A stretch of DNA of 64,000 nucleotides. Source: Micropterix aruncella (taxonomy: Eukaryota > Arthropoda > Insecta > Lepidoptera > Micropterigidae). The notes beneath the pieces are model-generated. The model did no database searches. It saw only the letters and a list, made by a program, of their open reading frames with translations, and was not told the origin of the DNA. The DNA is taken from positions 14,432,883 through 14,496,882 of the forward strand of contig OX155960.1 of NCBI GenBank assembly GCA_944548615.1, given 5' to 3'. Shown one piece after another: positions 53,541 through 64,000 of the stretch. How positions within the stretch are numbered: the stretch's first letter is position 1; each line of letters opens with the position of its first letter. A program made the position numbers and the translations under genes.

Positions 53541-53665
53541 CTGTAAACAAATGTTGGTTTGTTTAAAAAACAACATGGTGAGCCTATCTCCAATGGCAAT
53601 ATCTGACGACCATACCGTCAGGGTTATAGCTACTGAATGTTATGTAGTTTATGTGCAAATTAACA

Positions 53666-54365
53666 TATGTCAACTGAAGGGAGCTAATGGGCCCTTGCTG
53701 AGTTGGCCACGAAGACCCATTGTGTTCAGGGTTGGTCACAATCACGGGTCAACACCCATCCGGCGGCCTCCACGCATGAAGTGCGAGCCCGGGCAGGACT
53801 GTGACCTTAGGGCAAGTTTACCCTAGGAGTCAACCTTCTGGCGCTCCTGGACGGTCTGCGCACCGTGCGGCGTGAGCCAATCGATTGTGCACTCTGACTA
53901 ACAGTCAAGGGAATCTGGAAGCAGTGCTGTTTCCTATAGAACGGGGGTGGTTGCGGACCTTACGGCGTCTGCTCTTGAAACGACCATCGGCTACCCGATC
54001 CCGGGCGAACAGCCGGGCAAAGGATGCCGTGGTCTGCGATAGATTCGGTTTACACCGTTTCACCGCTTCGTAAGGGAGAGGACCGCGCAAGCGACCTCGA
54101 ACTCGTAACCAGTGGAGAGACCGGAGTAATCTGGTCGCAGTTGGAAGTAAGGCCGTGAGTGTACGCCCGCTGGGTAACTTACATGGTTATCTCGCGGATA
54201 AGGCGTTGGCCTCTTACGGGCATGTGGCGGAGCTTGACGGTGGACTGTTTTGTCCAAGTCTTCTGCGCTCACTTCACGGGAGATAGAACGACCAATCGTT
54301 AAAACTTCCTGAGGTAAGAGGTTCGCTCGTTGTAGTTGACAACTCTATTTTATGTCAACTGAAGG
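53666..54365 (+). mobile_element. RepA copy with 15-bp target duplication
   Basis: TATGTCAACTGAAGG is at 53666-53680 and 54351-54365, flanking a 670-bp element that starts GAGCTAATGGGCCC and ends GTTGACAACTCTATTTT. This is the best full-length RepA reference in the window. Confidence 0.85.
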
Positions 54366-54963
54366 AAGGAATGTGATATAAAGACGAGCTAGGAGTCAGA
54401 TGGATAGAGAGGGGGTATTAAGTACATGTCCCTTAATAGATTTTTTAAATCCGATTTGGTTTTTAAGTTCAGGTTCTCCGTTTTAAATCCGATCAGGTTA
54501 TCAGTGGCAAGGGCACCGAGTTCCATAGTCGAGCCGCCTGCACTGCAAATGACTTGGATATAAAAGTTCATGAATGCTGAGGTATAGCCAGTGATATATT
54601 TTCCTGGGATGCATTATCGCGAGACAGTCCAGCACCCCAGGAATCCGGGGGAATTCTGAGTCTATTATTTTGCTATAGAACATAAACGACCTAGCCAGTT
54701 ATATAAAACATTTTTACATAACAATGTTTACTGATGACACTAATATACTTATTGGCAGTAATACACACGAGGTTGTTGCCAAGTAAGACAATACTGCTCT
54801 ACCGTTAATTAATTCGTGTTTGATAGCAATAAGCTCGTGTTAATCTTTACTAATATTATAAAGAGATAAAATTTCTGAGATTGTAGGAAGTAATCTCTGG
54901 ATCTACTGAACTATTTTAAAAAATCTTTTACCAATAGAAAGCCACGTTATTTGTGAGTGTCAT
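54366..54963. other. Spacer, end of duplication unit 1
   Basis: No gene seen. Repeated in unit 2 at 56895-57494. Confidence 0.4.
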
Positions 54964-55458
54964 GGTTATTTTCGGGTTGACGTGTAATTTCGAAATTTTA
55001 GCGTTTGCTTGTAAATATTCCACTTTTAGTTTAACATCCATTAGCTCCCGCTTTTAGTGGAGCTAATCCGGGTATACCTATATTGTGTGCATAGTGCACT
55101 TACTGCCATAAATAATATTTTTAGGTTGGGGAATTTGAAAGTGCACGGAATTGTAGGCATGACGACACATTATTTGTTGTGATGTTTATCATCATCATGC
55201 CTGCCCGTTATTTTATCTTTCTTCCCGCAACACCCCCACTCTATCCTTGTTTAGTCGCGCATGCGCGGGACACACGTAAATATATCAATATGGAAACGCT
55301 TATATATCAATATGGCAACGCTTCGACGCCATAATATGTGTGATATGTGGTGATAAACGCGCATGCGTGACCAGAAAAGGATAGAGGAGGGAGGCATATG
55401 CAGCTATCTCTTTCTATTCCGATATCGCATTCACTCACAGTCCACCTTCGTACTGTCG

Positions 55459-56126
55459 CGGGAGTTAAGAGGCCCTGCTGAGTTGGCCATGAAGACCCAT
55501 TCTGTTAAGGGTTGGTCACACTCACTGGTCAACACCCATACGACGGCCTCCACGCATGAAGTGTGAGCCTGGGTAGGACTCTGGCCGTAGAGTTAGTTTC
55601 CCCTAGGAATCAACCTTCTGGCACTCCTGGACGGTCTGCGCACCGTGCGGCATAAGCCAATCGATTGCGCACTCTGACTAACAGTCGGGGGAGTCTAGAA
55701 GCAGTACCGTTTCCTATAGAGCGGGGGTGGTTGCGGACCTTACGGCGACTGCTCTTGAAACGACCATCGGCTACCCGATGCTGGGTGAACAGCCGGGCAA
55801 AGGATGCCATGGTCCGCGATAGATTCGGTTTACACCGTTTCATCGCTTCATAAGGGAGATGACCGCGCAAGCGACCTCGAACTCGTAAGCAATCGAGAGA
55901 CTGAAGTAATCTGGTCGCAATTGGAAGTAAGGGCGTGAGTGTAAGCCCGCTGGGTAACACTCCTAGCTATCTCGCGGTTAAGGCGTTGGCCTCTTACGGG
56001 TCTGTGGCGGAGCTTGACGGTGGACTGTTTTGTCCAAGTCTTCTGCGCTCACTCCAGGGAGATAGAACGATTAATCGTTAAAACTTCCTGTGGTGACGGG
56101 TTCGCCCGTTGTAGTTGACAACTCTA
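55459..56126 (+). repeat. RepA copy (duplication unit 2)
   Basis: Copy of 52417-53084 carried by the tandem duplication. Confidence 0.75.
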
Positions 56127-56384
56127 GTTAGTTGCCGCGGTCTATTCTAGTGTGCAATGGTTTTTTTGCTTCTCCCTCAGATATTAAAGAATTTTGTATG
56201 CTCCCATATATCGACTTATTATCGACTTCGTACGTATGCACGCTCATTCGGGAACTTCCTCATTAAAACAAAGAAATATCGAAATAATTATTTATTTTCA
56301 TGTGTAATTCATGTAATTAAGTCATTATATAAAAAAATAATTCGATGTCATCACTCATTATTTGCTCGATTTTATTGATTTATT

Positions 56385-56582
56385 TTACAGTGCATATACT
56401 CTGACATAGTCGACCTTAAGATTAATGGCATCTTCGTTCCAGGTTGGGTACCAGGAGTCGCGCGCCTTCCAGAAATCTACCAGGGCCTTGCTGCCCTTGT
56501 TCTTCCAGGGTTTCACCTTGGTGGTCAGCGTATCGGGGAAGTCGTGAATGCCGCCTACACCCATTCCAATCGACACGTAAAA
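56385..56582 (-). CDS. betaGRP: GRP-B terminal exon (proximal copy)
   Basis: Acceptor TTTACAG; 65 codons then TAA at 56387-56385. Two AATAAA signals follow on the minus strand within 15 bases (plus-strand TTTATT at 56379-56384 and 56371-56376). Confidence 0.9.
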   Translation of the reverse strand, partial: FYVSIGMGVGGIHDFPDTLTTKVKPWKNKGSKALVDFWKARDSWYPTWNEDAINLKVDYVRVYAL

Positions 56583-59500
56583 CTGTAAACAAATGTTGGT
56601 TTGTTTAAAAAACAACATGGTGAGCCTATCTCCAAGTGCTGTTTCCTATAGAACGGGGGTGGTTGCGGACCTTACGGCGTCTGCTCTTGAAACGACCATC
56701 GGCTACCCGATCCCGGGCGAACAGCCGGGCAAAGGATGCCGTGGTCTGCGATAGATTCGGTTTACACCGTTTCACCGCTTCGTAAGGGAGAGGACACTCA
56801 CTTCACGGGAGATAGAACGACCAATCGTTAAAACTTCCTGAGGTAAGAGGTTCGCTCGTTGTAGTTGACAACTCTATTTTATGTCAACTGAAGGAAGGAA
56901 TGTGATATAAAGACGAGCTAGGAGTCAGATGGATAGAGAGGGGGTATTAAGTACATGTCCCTTAATAGATTTTTTAAATCCGATTTGGTTTTTAAGTTCA
57001 GGTTCTCCGTTTTAAATCCGATCAGGTTATCAGTGGCAAGGGCACCGAGTTCCATAGTCGAGCCGCCTGCACTGCAAATGACTTGGATATAAAAGTTCAT
57101 GAATGCTGAGGTATAGCCAGTGATATATTTTCCTGGGATGCATTATCGCGAGACAGTCCAGCACCCCAGGAATCCGGGGGAATTCTGAGTCTATTATTTT
57201 GCTATAGAACATAAACGACCTAGCCAGTTATATAAAACATTTTTACATAACAATGTTTACTGATGACACTAATATACTTATTGGCAGTAATACACACGAG
57301 GTTGTTGCCAAGTAAGACAATACTGCTCTACCGTTAATTAATTCGTGTTTGATAGCAATAAGCTCGTGTTAATCTTTACTAATATTATAAAGAGATAAAA
57401 TTTCTGAGATTGTAGGAAGTAATCTCTGGATCTACTGAACTATTTTAAAAAATCTTTTACCAATAGAAAGCCACGTTATTTGTGAGTGTCATGGGCTATA
57501 TATTAATCCAACAAATGAAAAGACTTTTTCGTGGTAGTCGGATTTGCAAAGTAAGTCGGAGAAAAACGGTCGAATGAAAACGTTTCTTACGAACGCTGCC
57601 TTAACGATGAGAGATATATGAGTGAGTTCTAGAGAAAAGTTGTAGAGCTTAATAATGCCTACAAAAAAGTCAGCGACAGCATATGTCTAAATTTCATATT
57701 TAAGTTACAAAAAGTAGTTTTTTATATTTAGAAAAATATTTTAATCGTTAGGTCATGTTTATCGGTCATATTATCAACAATTACGAATTCTTATCAAAAT
57801 AAGTAAATTTGTCGTCGCAAGTGTTTAAAACAAAAGAGTTTTCCCTTTTACTGCATATAATTTCCCTTTTACTTCATAAATGGTTAAATAAATAATACGA
57901 CATAGGTATGGAACCGCGATCGTATCTCGGGTTGGAACTCCTGAAAGACAGTATATTTTGGTACCAAATAATAACACTACATCTAATATAGTATACAGAG
58001 AAGTTTTGAACAATTAAAATAAACATAATTTATTCAATCATAATCATTTCATTCACTCATTTGAAACCCGGTAATATAGCCAAATTGGCATGCAAATACA
58101 TACATACATATGCAGTAAAAATATAACCCTCCTTTTGGCAGTCAGTAAATAAATCATAGCACTCAGTACTAACCGAACCACACTCATAATTTCATTACAA
58201 GTAAAAATATTTACCGCCCAACGAAGTGGGCACGGGTCAGCTAGTTCTAGATAAGTCTGTTCGCAGTCATTCTCCAACGTCGAAATTAAACAAATGAATT
58301 TATTGAAACAGCAGATAATCAAATAAAACAAGCTTCAACTACAACATATTTAGTTATTACTCTACATGATAATTTAAAACAGAAGGTTCAATGTCAGACA
58401 CGTAAGTCAGATTTCAAGTAAGTCAAGTAAGTCACTCACTTCAAGTGTCAGATAGTGATTGCTTTACCCTCAGACAAAAAGACAAAAAATGTTTATTTAA
58501 TTTTTTTTTGACAATGTTGAGGTACTGACTAATATGATGGAAAATTTATTATGATTGTCATAAGTTTTATTACAATTACAGTGTTAAATGTGTCTAAATC
58601 ATGCAGACCATTATTTAGGGGCCTCAACATTATGACATTAGCTTTCTTAGTACCTTGAAAAAACAACAGATAATAAGTAAGTTAGTAAAGTTATAAGAAA
58701 ACCTTATAGTTTTCGTAGAATTGTGCGTAGTTATCGGTGTAATAATTAAAAATGGAATGGTCAATATTAATTGGATATGATGAAAAATAACTTGTATTAA
58801 ACTGATTTCTTAAAAATATCATATTTTGCCTTCACTATACAATGAAGTCTTTCAAGTTTTTCGACAGTTTGATGAAGCAGGACACTTTTTAAATAAATAA
58901 ATATTAAAATTTGTCCTTAATTTGTTTTATTTTATGCTCGATGTTTTATTTTCGATCATTTTAATTGTATTTTCAAATGGCGACAACTGATCACCTGCCT
59001 CGAGACTTTTTTGCCGGGGACCTTATTATCTTTTCTTGTTTCGATAGAAAATTAGTCTGTATAGTAAAAAATACAGTAAGTACCAATTGATCGAACGGCG
59101 CGAGGATTGTTCCCAAAGCCCAGGCGTTTGCCACCGTTGGTAAATTGTTGTCGTTTGCTGCAGTGCTGAAGCCTTCATCGCCTGGGTCCACGTTTCCATA
59201 TAATTCGTCATCTACGTATAGACTGATACCAGCTGAAAGTAAAAAATCACATTTGAGAAATGTAGCAGTATTACCAGGTACCTGCGATTGAAATTTGCAT
59301 ATTTTGTCTACCGTGGTAACCTGAATATCCTACAAAAAACGCCCAATTTATTTTTGCTTTTGTAAAGGACATGTGGATAGGTAAGTTAAGTTTACAGTTG
59401 CTGTGTTAAAAGTTTAAGAAATGTGTATTTATGTATGAGTAATTACATATAAAATAATGCAATATAATAAAATCTACAAAATAATATAATGGGTTTCCTT

Positions 59501-62186
59501 GTTTTTGAAGTTACGTATGGTATAAAAAAAAAATCGGTTGTCACCTCAACACTTTCCCGGTAGTAGCCAAAGACTTATGCAAGGATTACGAGCATGATAT
59601 ATCCGGGAAGGAGGTTGACCTGACTGCAAGGGATCGTCGGCGACGAGCGCAGATAGTGAGAGTGCAATGCATTAAACACATTCGATTGAATTGTTTACGC
59701 AAATTTATTGACCGGACAAAAATTTATTTGATTTCGGCCCAACAAGGCAGCTGTGTACCAAATTTCAAGTCTTAAAAGTCCAATATTTCGAGATTGAAAT
59801 ATGGACTTAAACCAAATTTCAGCTCAATCGGAAGAAGCGTTTGGGTGCTATAGTGGAGGAATACAAACAGACACTCAGCCAGACAGACAGACTTCTATAT
59901 CCGTCTTCATCTCGAAAAATTCTTAGCTTGTTCAGAATACTTTCCCTTCTCGTGATATGTGCCCTTCGAGTGATAGGCCGGTAAGGTAAAAAAAAACATA
60001 ATCGATTTTACGCTAGCGCCAGCCTGACCCCGCAAGACAAGGCTAGCACGAAGTCGAGAAGCTAAGACGAAGGAGTCTTAGCTTCTATACGTATCTACAT
60101 ATGTCTGTATGTCTGAATCGTGGATATCTTAAGAACGCGTTGTCCGATTTGCCGCGTTCACAATACTTTCCCTCCTCGTTGTTTGGTGGGCCAGGAAAGT
60201 AAAACAAGCGCTAGATTACGCAGTCGTCGACAGCAATGAATACTCACTCGGCTTCCATATGATTGTGTATTTGTGGAAATCCTTATTCCAGGCGTCGATT
60301 CCGGCCTTCTTCTGCATTCCAAAGCTCCTCAAGGGCTCCTCCGGGTACAAAAGAACTCCACCGTTCAAAGTCCGAGCTGACACCGCGTTTCCTTTCACGA
60401 ACGCGATCCTTATAACTCCCGAATTGTACTCTTCCGTGCCGTACTTCTGATCGCGGGGCTCCAGAAGTAGTTCTGCGGAGTAAACATATTGTTGGTCATT
60501 AGGATGTTACATTTTAAAAATAGATCGTGATAAGGATATTATATGTAGGTATCGGCAGCAACGGATATAAGATTTTTCCGACCCTGAGCAAAAACTTGAC
60601 ACTGGTGTCCCTCCCCTCCGGCATGTAAGTGGGATTGTTTTTACCGTGTAATAAGAACCCATAAATAAATTTGCACTCTTTATTGTCTGCCGTGTGTTGG
60701 CAGCCCTGGATCTAGGAGGGCGAAACACGCTCCATTGATTTTTAACACGTGTGCAGTGTCTGCCAACTAGAGCTGTCAACACTAACGAACCCGTCACCTC
60801 AGGAAGTTTTAACTATATTAGATCGCTCTATCTCCCGTGAGGAGAGCGCAGAAGACTCGGGACGAAAACAGTCCACTGTCTAGTTACGCCACTCGCCCGT
60901 AAGAAGCCAGCGCCTTACCGCGATATAACCTGGTTAATCAGCCAGCTGGCCGACACTCGCATCCTTACTTCCAGTTGCAACCAGATTACTCTGGTCTGGT
61001 TACAGGTTCGAGGTCGCTTGCGCAGTCCTCTCCCTTACGTAGCGGCGATACGGTGTCTACCGATTCTATAGCTGTCCACGGCATCCTTTGCCCGACTGTT
61101 CTCCCGGTATCCGGTAGCCGATCGGTCGTTTCAAGAGAAGTTGCCGTAAGGTTAACAACTACCCCCGCTCTATAGGAAACAATACTGTTTCCAGAATCCC
61201 CCGACTGTCAGTCGGCATGCACAATCGATTAGCTGACGCTGCAAGACGCGCAAACCGTCCAGGAGCGCCCGAAAGTTGACTCCTAGGGGAAATTGGCCCG
61301 CAGGCGGGAGTCTTACCCGGGCTCGCACGTCTGCGTGAAGGCCGCCTGATGGGTGTTGACCCGTAAGTTTGACCGACGTGGCCTAACTGCGACAGCCCAT
61401 TAGCTCCCGAAAGTCTGTGTCTCTGACAAATAGAGTTGTCAACTACAACGGGCGAACCCGTCACCTCAGGAAGTTTTAACGATTGGTCGTTCTATCTCTC
61501 GTGAAGTGAGCGCAGAAGAGACGTTTTTTTTAAGACCACATTTTAGGGCAATTTAGTGTTATTAGCTTTTTACTAAAACTTCTAAATAATTGATTGTAAT
61601 ATTAGAGTACTGTCCACCCTAGAACAGGCTAGTCCCAGTTAGGTGACAGAATCAAATAAGCAAAAAGTTAGGGTTTTGCCATTCGAATCCTGTTATTATT
61701 GTATGCAAATCAATGTTCTATAGTAATTAATTCTTATATAAATAAATAAATAAATAAAAATATTAATGTCACACATAAGTAAAAGCAATTAGCAAATAGG
61801 TATTGAAGAGTACAAATTTATAGATTCTTATCCAAAAATCCTACCCAGTATATTAGACTCGTGAGTTTTTTTTATTATTATTCTCAAATACCTGGATTGG
61901 AGGGGCGCTAATGTTGAGTTTTCGCCCTGGCACGGAAAAATCGTAGGTTCGCGGTTGGTGGAGTATCTTGTCTGACCAGCGACATGAATGTACCTAATGA
62001 AACATCTAGTTCTAACCTGGGAACACCCAATCTCCTTGGGGCAATTTAGCCCTCATTTCTACTTTTCCATACATAAAATTGAACTTTGATTTAGTGCTGA
62101 TTTTTGCAGTTACAACTGGTGGTAGAATCTGAGATCCAAATGCCTCCCGAGAGCAGTCTTCAGGGCCAACAACTCCTCCAGTACAC
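56385..62186 (-). CDS. betaGRP: GRP-B: second beta-1,3-glucan recognition protein, 3' four exons
   Basis: Joined exons: 62186-62017, 60472-60248, 59232-59084, 56582-56385. All introns are GT-AG, phases agree, and the order and boundaries match GRP-A exons 4 (second half) to 7. Encoded landmarks: [35 protein letters not shown]; then [12 protein letters not shown] and [12 protein letters not shown]; then [12 protein letters not shown] and LAPFDQL; then [15 protein letters not shown] and VRVYAL, TAA. The catalytic motif is again lost (V, R and F in place of E, D and E), so it should be a binding protein of innate immunity like GRP-A. Signal peptide, CBM39 and the first part of GH16 are not in 62187-64000; they lie beyond the window or are lost. 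An intron before CTGG is absent in GRP-A. Confidence 0.9.
56633..56876 (+). repeat. RepA remnant with two deletions (duplication unit 2)
   Basis: Corresponds to 53681-54350 but lacks the 5' ~240 bp with the left target duplication, and ~180 bp internally. The right target-duplication copy (TATGTCAACTGAAGG) remains near 56880. Confidence 0.75.
57496..59083. other. GRP-B last intron, unique part
   Basis: AT-rich. Holds a Helitron-like 3' end at 58214-58244 and no exon that I can recognise. Confidence 0.4.
58214..58244 (+). mobile_element. Helitron-like 3' terminus
   Basis: GCCCA, ACGAAG, TGGGC forms a hairpin nine bases before CTAG, and the next base is T. This matches the hairpin-CTRR end and A/T insertion rule of Helitrons. 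The 5' end (TC) was not located; the element is probably a short non-autonomous piece. Confidence 0.5.
59084..59232 (-). CDS. betaGRP: GRP-B exon (equivalent to GRP-A exon 6)
   Basis: Acceptor TTTCAG; donor GTACTT. 149 nt, ends in phase 0 after APFDQL. The donor is slightly weak (GTACTT). Confidence 0.85.
59233..60247. other. GRP-B intron with RepE-like text and a 12-bp-arm hairpin
   Basis: RepE-like sequence near 59525-59570; AGAAGCTAAGAC / GTCTTAGCTTCT hairpin at 60057-60086. No exon seen between the two GRP-B exons. Confidence 0.4.
60248..60472 (-). CDS. betaGRP: GRP-B exon (degenerate GH16 active-site region)
   Basis: Acceptor CCGCAG; donor GTGAGT. 225 nt. Contains [12 protein letters not shown] and ends at WKP, as GRP-A exon 5 ends at WRP. 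Confidence 0.88.
60769..61409 (-). repeat. RepA copy, inverted, GRP-B intron
   Basis: Full-length inverted copy, from AGAGCTGTCAAC through GAACCCGTCACCTCAGG to CCCATTAGCTCCCG. Confidence 0.75.
61431..61519 (-). repeat. RepA 3' end fragment, inverted
   Basis: TAGAGTTGTCAACTACAACG to GAGCGCAGAAGA: only the last ~90 bp of the family, 22 bp from the full copy. Confidence 0.7.
61520..62016. other. GRP-B intron, part with GRP-A-like segment
   Basis: 61610-61745 resembles 32480-32610 in the equivalent GRP-A intron. The rest is AT-rich with an (AATA)n tract near 61740. Confidence 0.4.
62017..62186 (-). CDS. betaGRP: GRP-B exon (GH16-like, equivalent to GRP-A exon 4, 3' half)
   Basis: Acceptor CTTTCAG; donor GTTAGA after TTCCCAG. 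170 nt; enters in phase 2 and leaves in phase 1. Confidence 0.88.
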
Positions 62187-63119
62187 CTGAAAGAGTTCAT
62201 ACTTAAATATTTTATACTGCTTATTATCTAAATGTTCGTACGTCCTAGCAAATAAACATGCAAATCACTAACCGGTATATGTAATAAATGAAATTACATA
62301 CATAATGTGGACTATTACATGCAGTGCTAGAGATACTGGCAACTAAAATCGGTGCGGGTACTTAATATAGCCCAGTCAAAGTATACACCCGACCTTGCAA
62401 TAGCTCATGTTGTTTTACTTTTTTTTATATTGTTACCATCTCTGGTAATAGAAGGAAATCAAGTTTGTAGTTTCGAAAACCCCTGAAAACTGCGCAATGC
62501 CTAAAAACAGCTAATATATTGCGCTTTTTTCAGTTTTTGTTCTATGTTTTCTAGAAAGTAGGCATCTTGCAGAGAAAAGTTTTTTTAAGTAAGTTAAAAT
62601 GTGGGTGATTTCGTACCCGATTGGCTTCACGCTTCGTGTGTGATTACAAAGTTTGTTGCAACACTTTGCCAGATATAGCAAACGTAAACTTATTACAAGT
62701 GCAACATTTCATTCTATAGCAGCTACGTGGCTGAACAAAGTTGTAATATCCAAATTGTATTTCTTTTTAAGTACCTTATTAATTTCGTTCTATTTAAATA
62801 ATACAGTTGTTTATATTATCAATATACAAGATATATTAATATAAAATCAATATCATCTATTAATAGCAAACATAACTGCAAAGTACCGAGTGGCCGAAAT
62901 CTAAACCGGTTAGTAAGCTTATTGATGAAAGAGGGACAGCAAATCGTGTGCGGCGGTCAGGTTAGGTTTTGCTCCTAGGCTCTCGGCATTCTTTTGGTTT
63001 ACGTGAGGGTTGTATACACAAGTTTATAGATTCCGAAATGTGTCTAAACAAAGTGTGTAATTCCATGTATCCGAGATGCTGGCGTTTGATTATGAATCAA
63101 TCTGGCGCTTGTTTCGAGT
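62187..63119. other. Spacer upstream of GRP-B exons
   Basis: I looked for further GRP-B exons on the minus strand (signal peptide, CBM39, first GH16 part) and found none. AT-rich; no other gene. Confidence 0.4.
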
Positions 63120-63330
63120 TCTTTATTGCATCCACTCTCTACTGATTAATTTTAAGCTTTTCCAAAACACTAGGAATACTAATTAAATGTACATCTTTCC
63201 TAGTACGCCAGCGCCAGGTGTTTTGAAACTGGCCTGTTGACTGGAACCCGGCATTTTATGTCCAAAATACTGTCTGATCTGAAAATATCAGCTTTTTCAA
63301 AACTCTTGAGCTTTTTTGTCGCTGGCTTTC
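63120..63330 (+). repeat. RepB copy
   Basis: Matches 25680-25870: CTAGTACGCCAG, GGCCTGTTGACTG, TGTCTGATCTGA, TATCAGCTTTTTC. Confidence 0.55.
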
Positions 63331-64000
63331 CGACTATTCGTCGTGAGGTCCTTTGACTCGTGCCCAAAAAACCGCTCCCGACCCGAGCGCCGCGAGTGGC
63401 GAGGCGAGGCGCGAAGCGAGTCGCGAGTGCCCGTTCGCACTCTCGTTTCACGTCTCGCCACTCGCGCGAGTGTGTAAATGAGCGATATCAAATCTGCGAT
63501 ACTATCATCGCTGTAAACACCGACCGGGTCGGAACCCGCTTGCCTGCCCGACAGTCTTAATTAGACCATCTGCTGAACGAGTACTCCGCATTTTACTCCA
63601 GCGAACCTCTGGTTGAAATCACCATCGGTACGTACACTCAGGACCGGATTTAGACTTGATAAGACCCTAAGCTTGTTTAGCTATTTCTGCAGTATAATTA
63701 AGTATATTATATGATAATAGCTCACTGGGAAACACCGCCCGCAGCAAACGGTGCATGGTCAACGATTCTCTACAACGGACAACATAGTCGCGGTAAAGGG
63801 GATCCTAATCATCTCCACAGTGGTTTACCAATCATCCGTAAAGGGTTAGAAAAAGAGATTACATTGCTATCTACATTAAGAACCATATTTCGGGTAAAGT
63901 GACTACAACCATAAGAACCATATTTCGAGTAAAGATTCACATCCAAAATATTTATTTCTTAGGCCTAGACCACAGGTAATAGATAGGTGCATTACGAAAA
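63331..64000. other. Spacer with a GC-rich palindrome
   Basis: CGCGAGTGGCGAG (63391-63403) and CTCGCCACTCGCG (63454-63466) are perfect inverted repeats in a locally GC-rich stretch. No gene that I can support. Confidence 0.4.

Larger units (their letters stand above)
51922..57495. repeat. ~3-kb tandem segmental duplication
   Basis: Unit 1 is 51922-54963 and unit 2 starts at 54964, with an offset of 3042 bp. Unit 1 begins inside the BEL 5' LTR. The junction (GTCATGG joined to GGTTATT) shares only GG. Unit 2 has two internal deletions relative to unit 1 (about 53594-53922 and 54084-54266) and ends near 57495. Elsewhere the copies look identical, so the event is recent and later than the BEL insertion. 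It includes the terminal exon of GRP-B. Confidence 0.88.

Noticed and set aside
62653..62844. Possible GRP-B or LINE exon on the plus strand
   Set aside because: Low-complexity hydrophobic translation with no family motif; wrong strand for GRP-B.
63711..63902. Candidate upstream exon of GRP-B
   Set aside because: Plus strand, and neither strand shows the expected GH16 or CBM39 motifs.

Overview
This is eukaryotic, insect nuclear DNA, most likely from a moth or butterfly. The host genes are intron-rich beta-1,3-glucan recognition proteins (CBM39 plus a GH16-like domain). The mobile elements are BEL/Pao LTR retrotransposons and CR1/Jockey-type LINEs with a (TTTGATT)-like tail, and the introns and spacers are AT-rich. 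The species cannot be named from the sequence alone. There are no operons, tRNA genes, rRNA genes or CRISPR arrays.

Layout. 1-1302: AT-rich spacer with an old direct repeat. 1303-18277: two almost identical BEL/Pao elements fused head to tail (LTR-internal-LTR-internal-LTR), flanked by one 5-bp target duplication (TGCAT); each gag carries the same LINE fragment. 18278-19830: a mosaic of short repeats. About 19830-24818: a nearly full-length CR1-like LINE whose ORF1 and ORF2 appear to be joined by a -1 frameshift site. 24819-27740: structured GC-rich DNA and several copies of a ~600-670 bp retroposon, here called RepA. 27750-40471 (minus strand): a complete seven-exon beta-glucan recognition gene, here GRP-A (507 codons plus stop), whose introns are packed with RepA copies, LINE remnants and nested insertions. 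40472-43579: spacer with a ~540 bp fold-back element. 43585-52190 (minus strand): a second, different BEL/Pao element with ~1.33-kb LTRs and a CCCCC target duplication. 51922-57495: a ~3-kb tandem duplication starting inside that element's LTR and including the last exon of the second recognition gene. 56385-62186 (minus strand): four 3'-terminal exons of a second, paralogous gene, GRP-B, whose 5' exons are not in the window. 62187-64000: spacer with repeats.

How it fits together. The locus is a tandem pair of immune pattern-recognition genes on the minus strand. Neither can be seen as a long ORF; I rebuilt both from splice sites and every exon phase agrees. Both proteins have lost the catalytic acidic residues of GH16, so they are expected to bind beta-1,3-glucan rather than cut it, upstream of prophenoloxidase/Toll activation. 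Around and inside them transposable elements have piled up, recombined and duplicated host sequence.

The most unusual points are: the tandem BEL array with a shared LINE scar; the UUUAAAC slippery heptamer directly before the ORF1 stop of the CR1-like LINE; the duplicated terminal exon of GRP-B; the long fold-back element; and the RepA family with clear 14-15 bp target duplications. I worked by eye, so repeat boundaries are approximate unless a target duplication fixes them, and both tandem duplications should be tested against assembly error.
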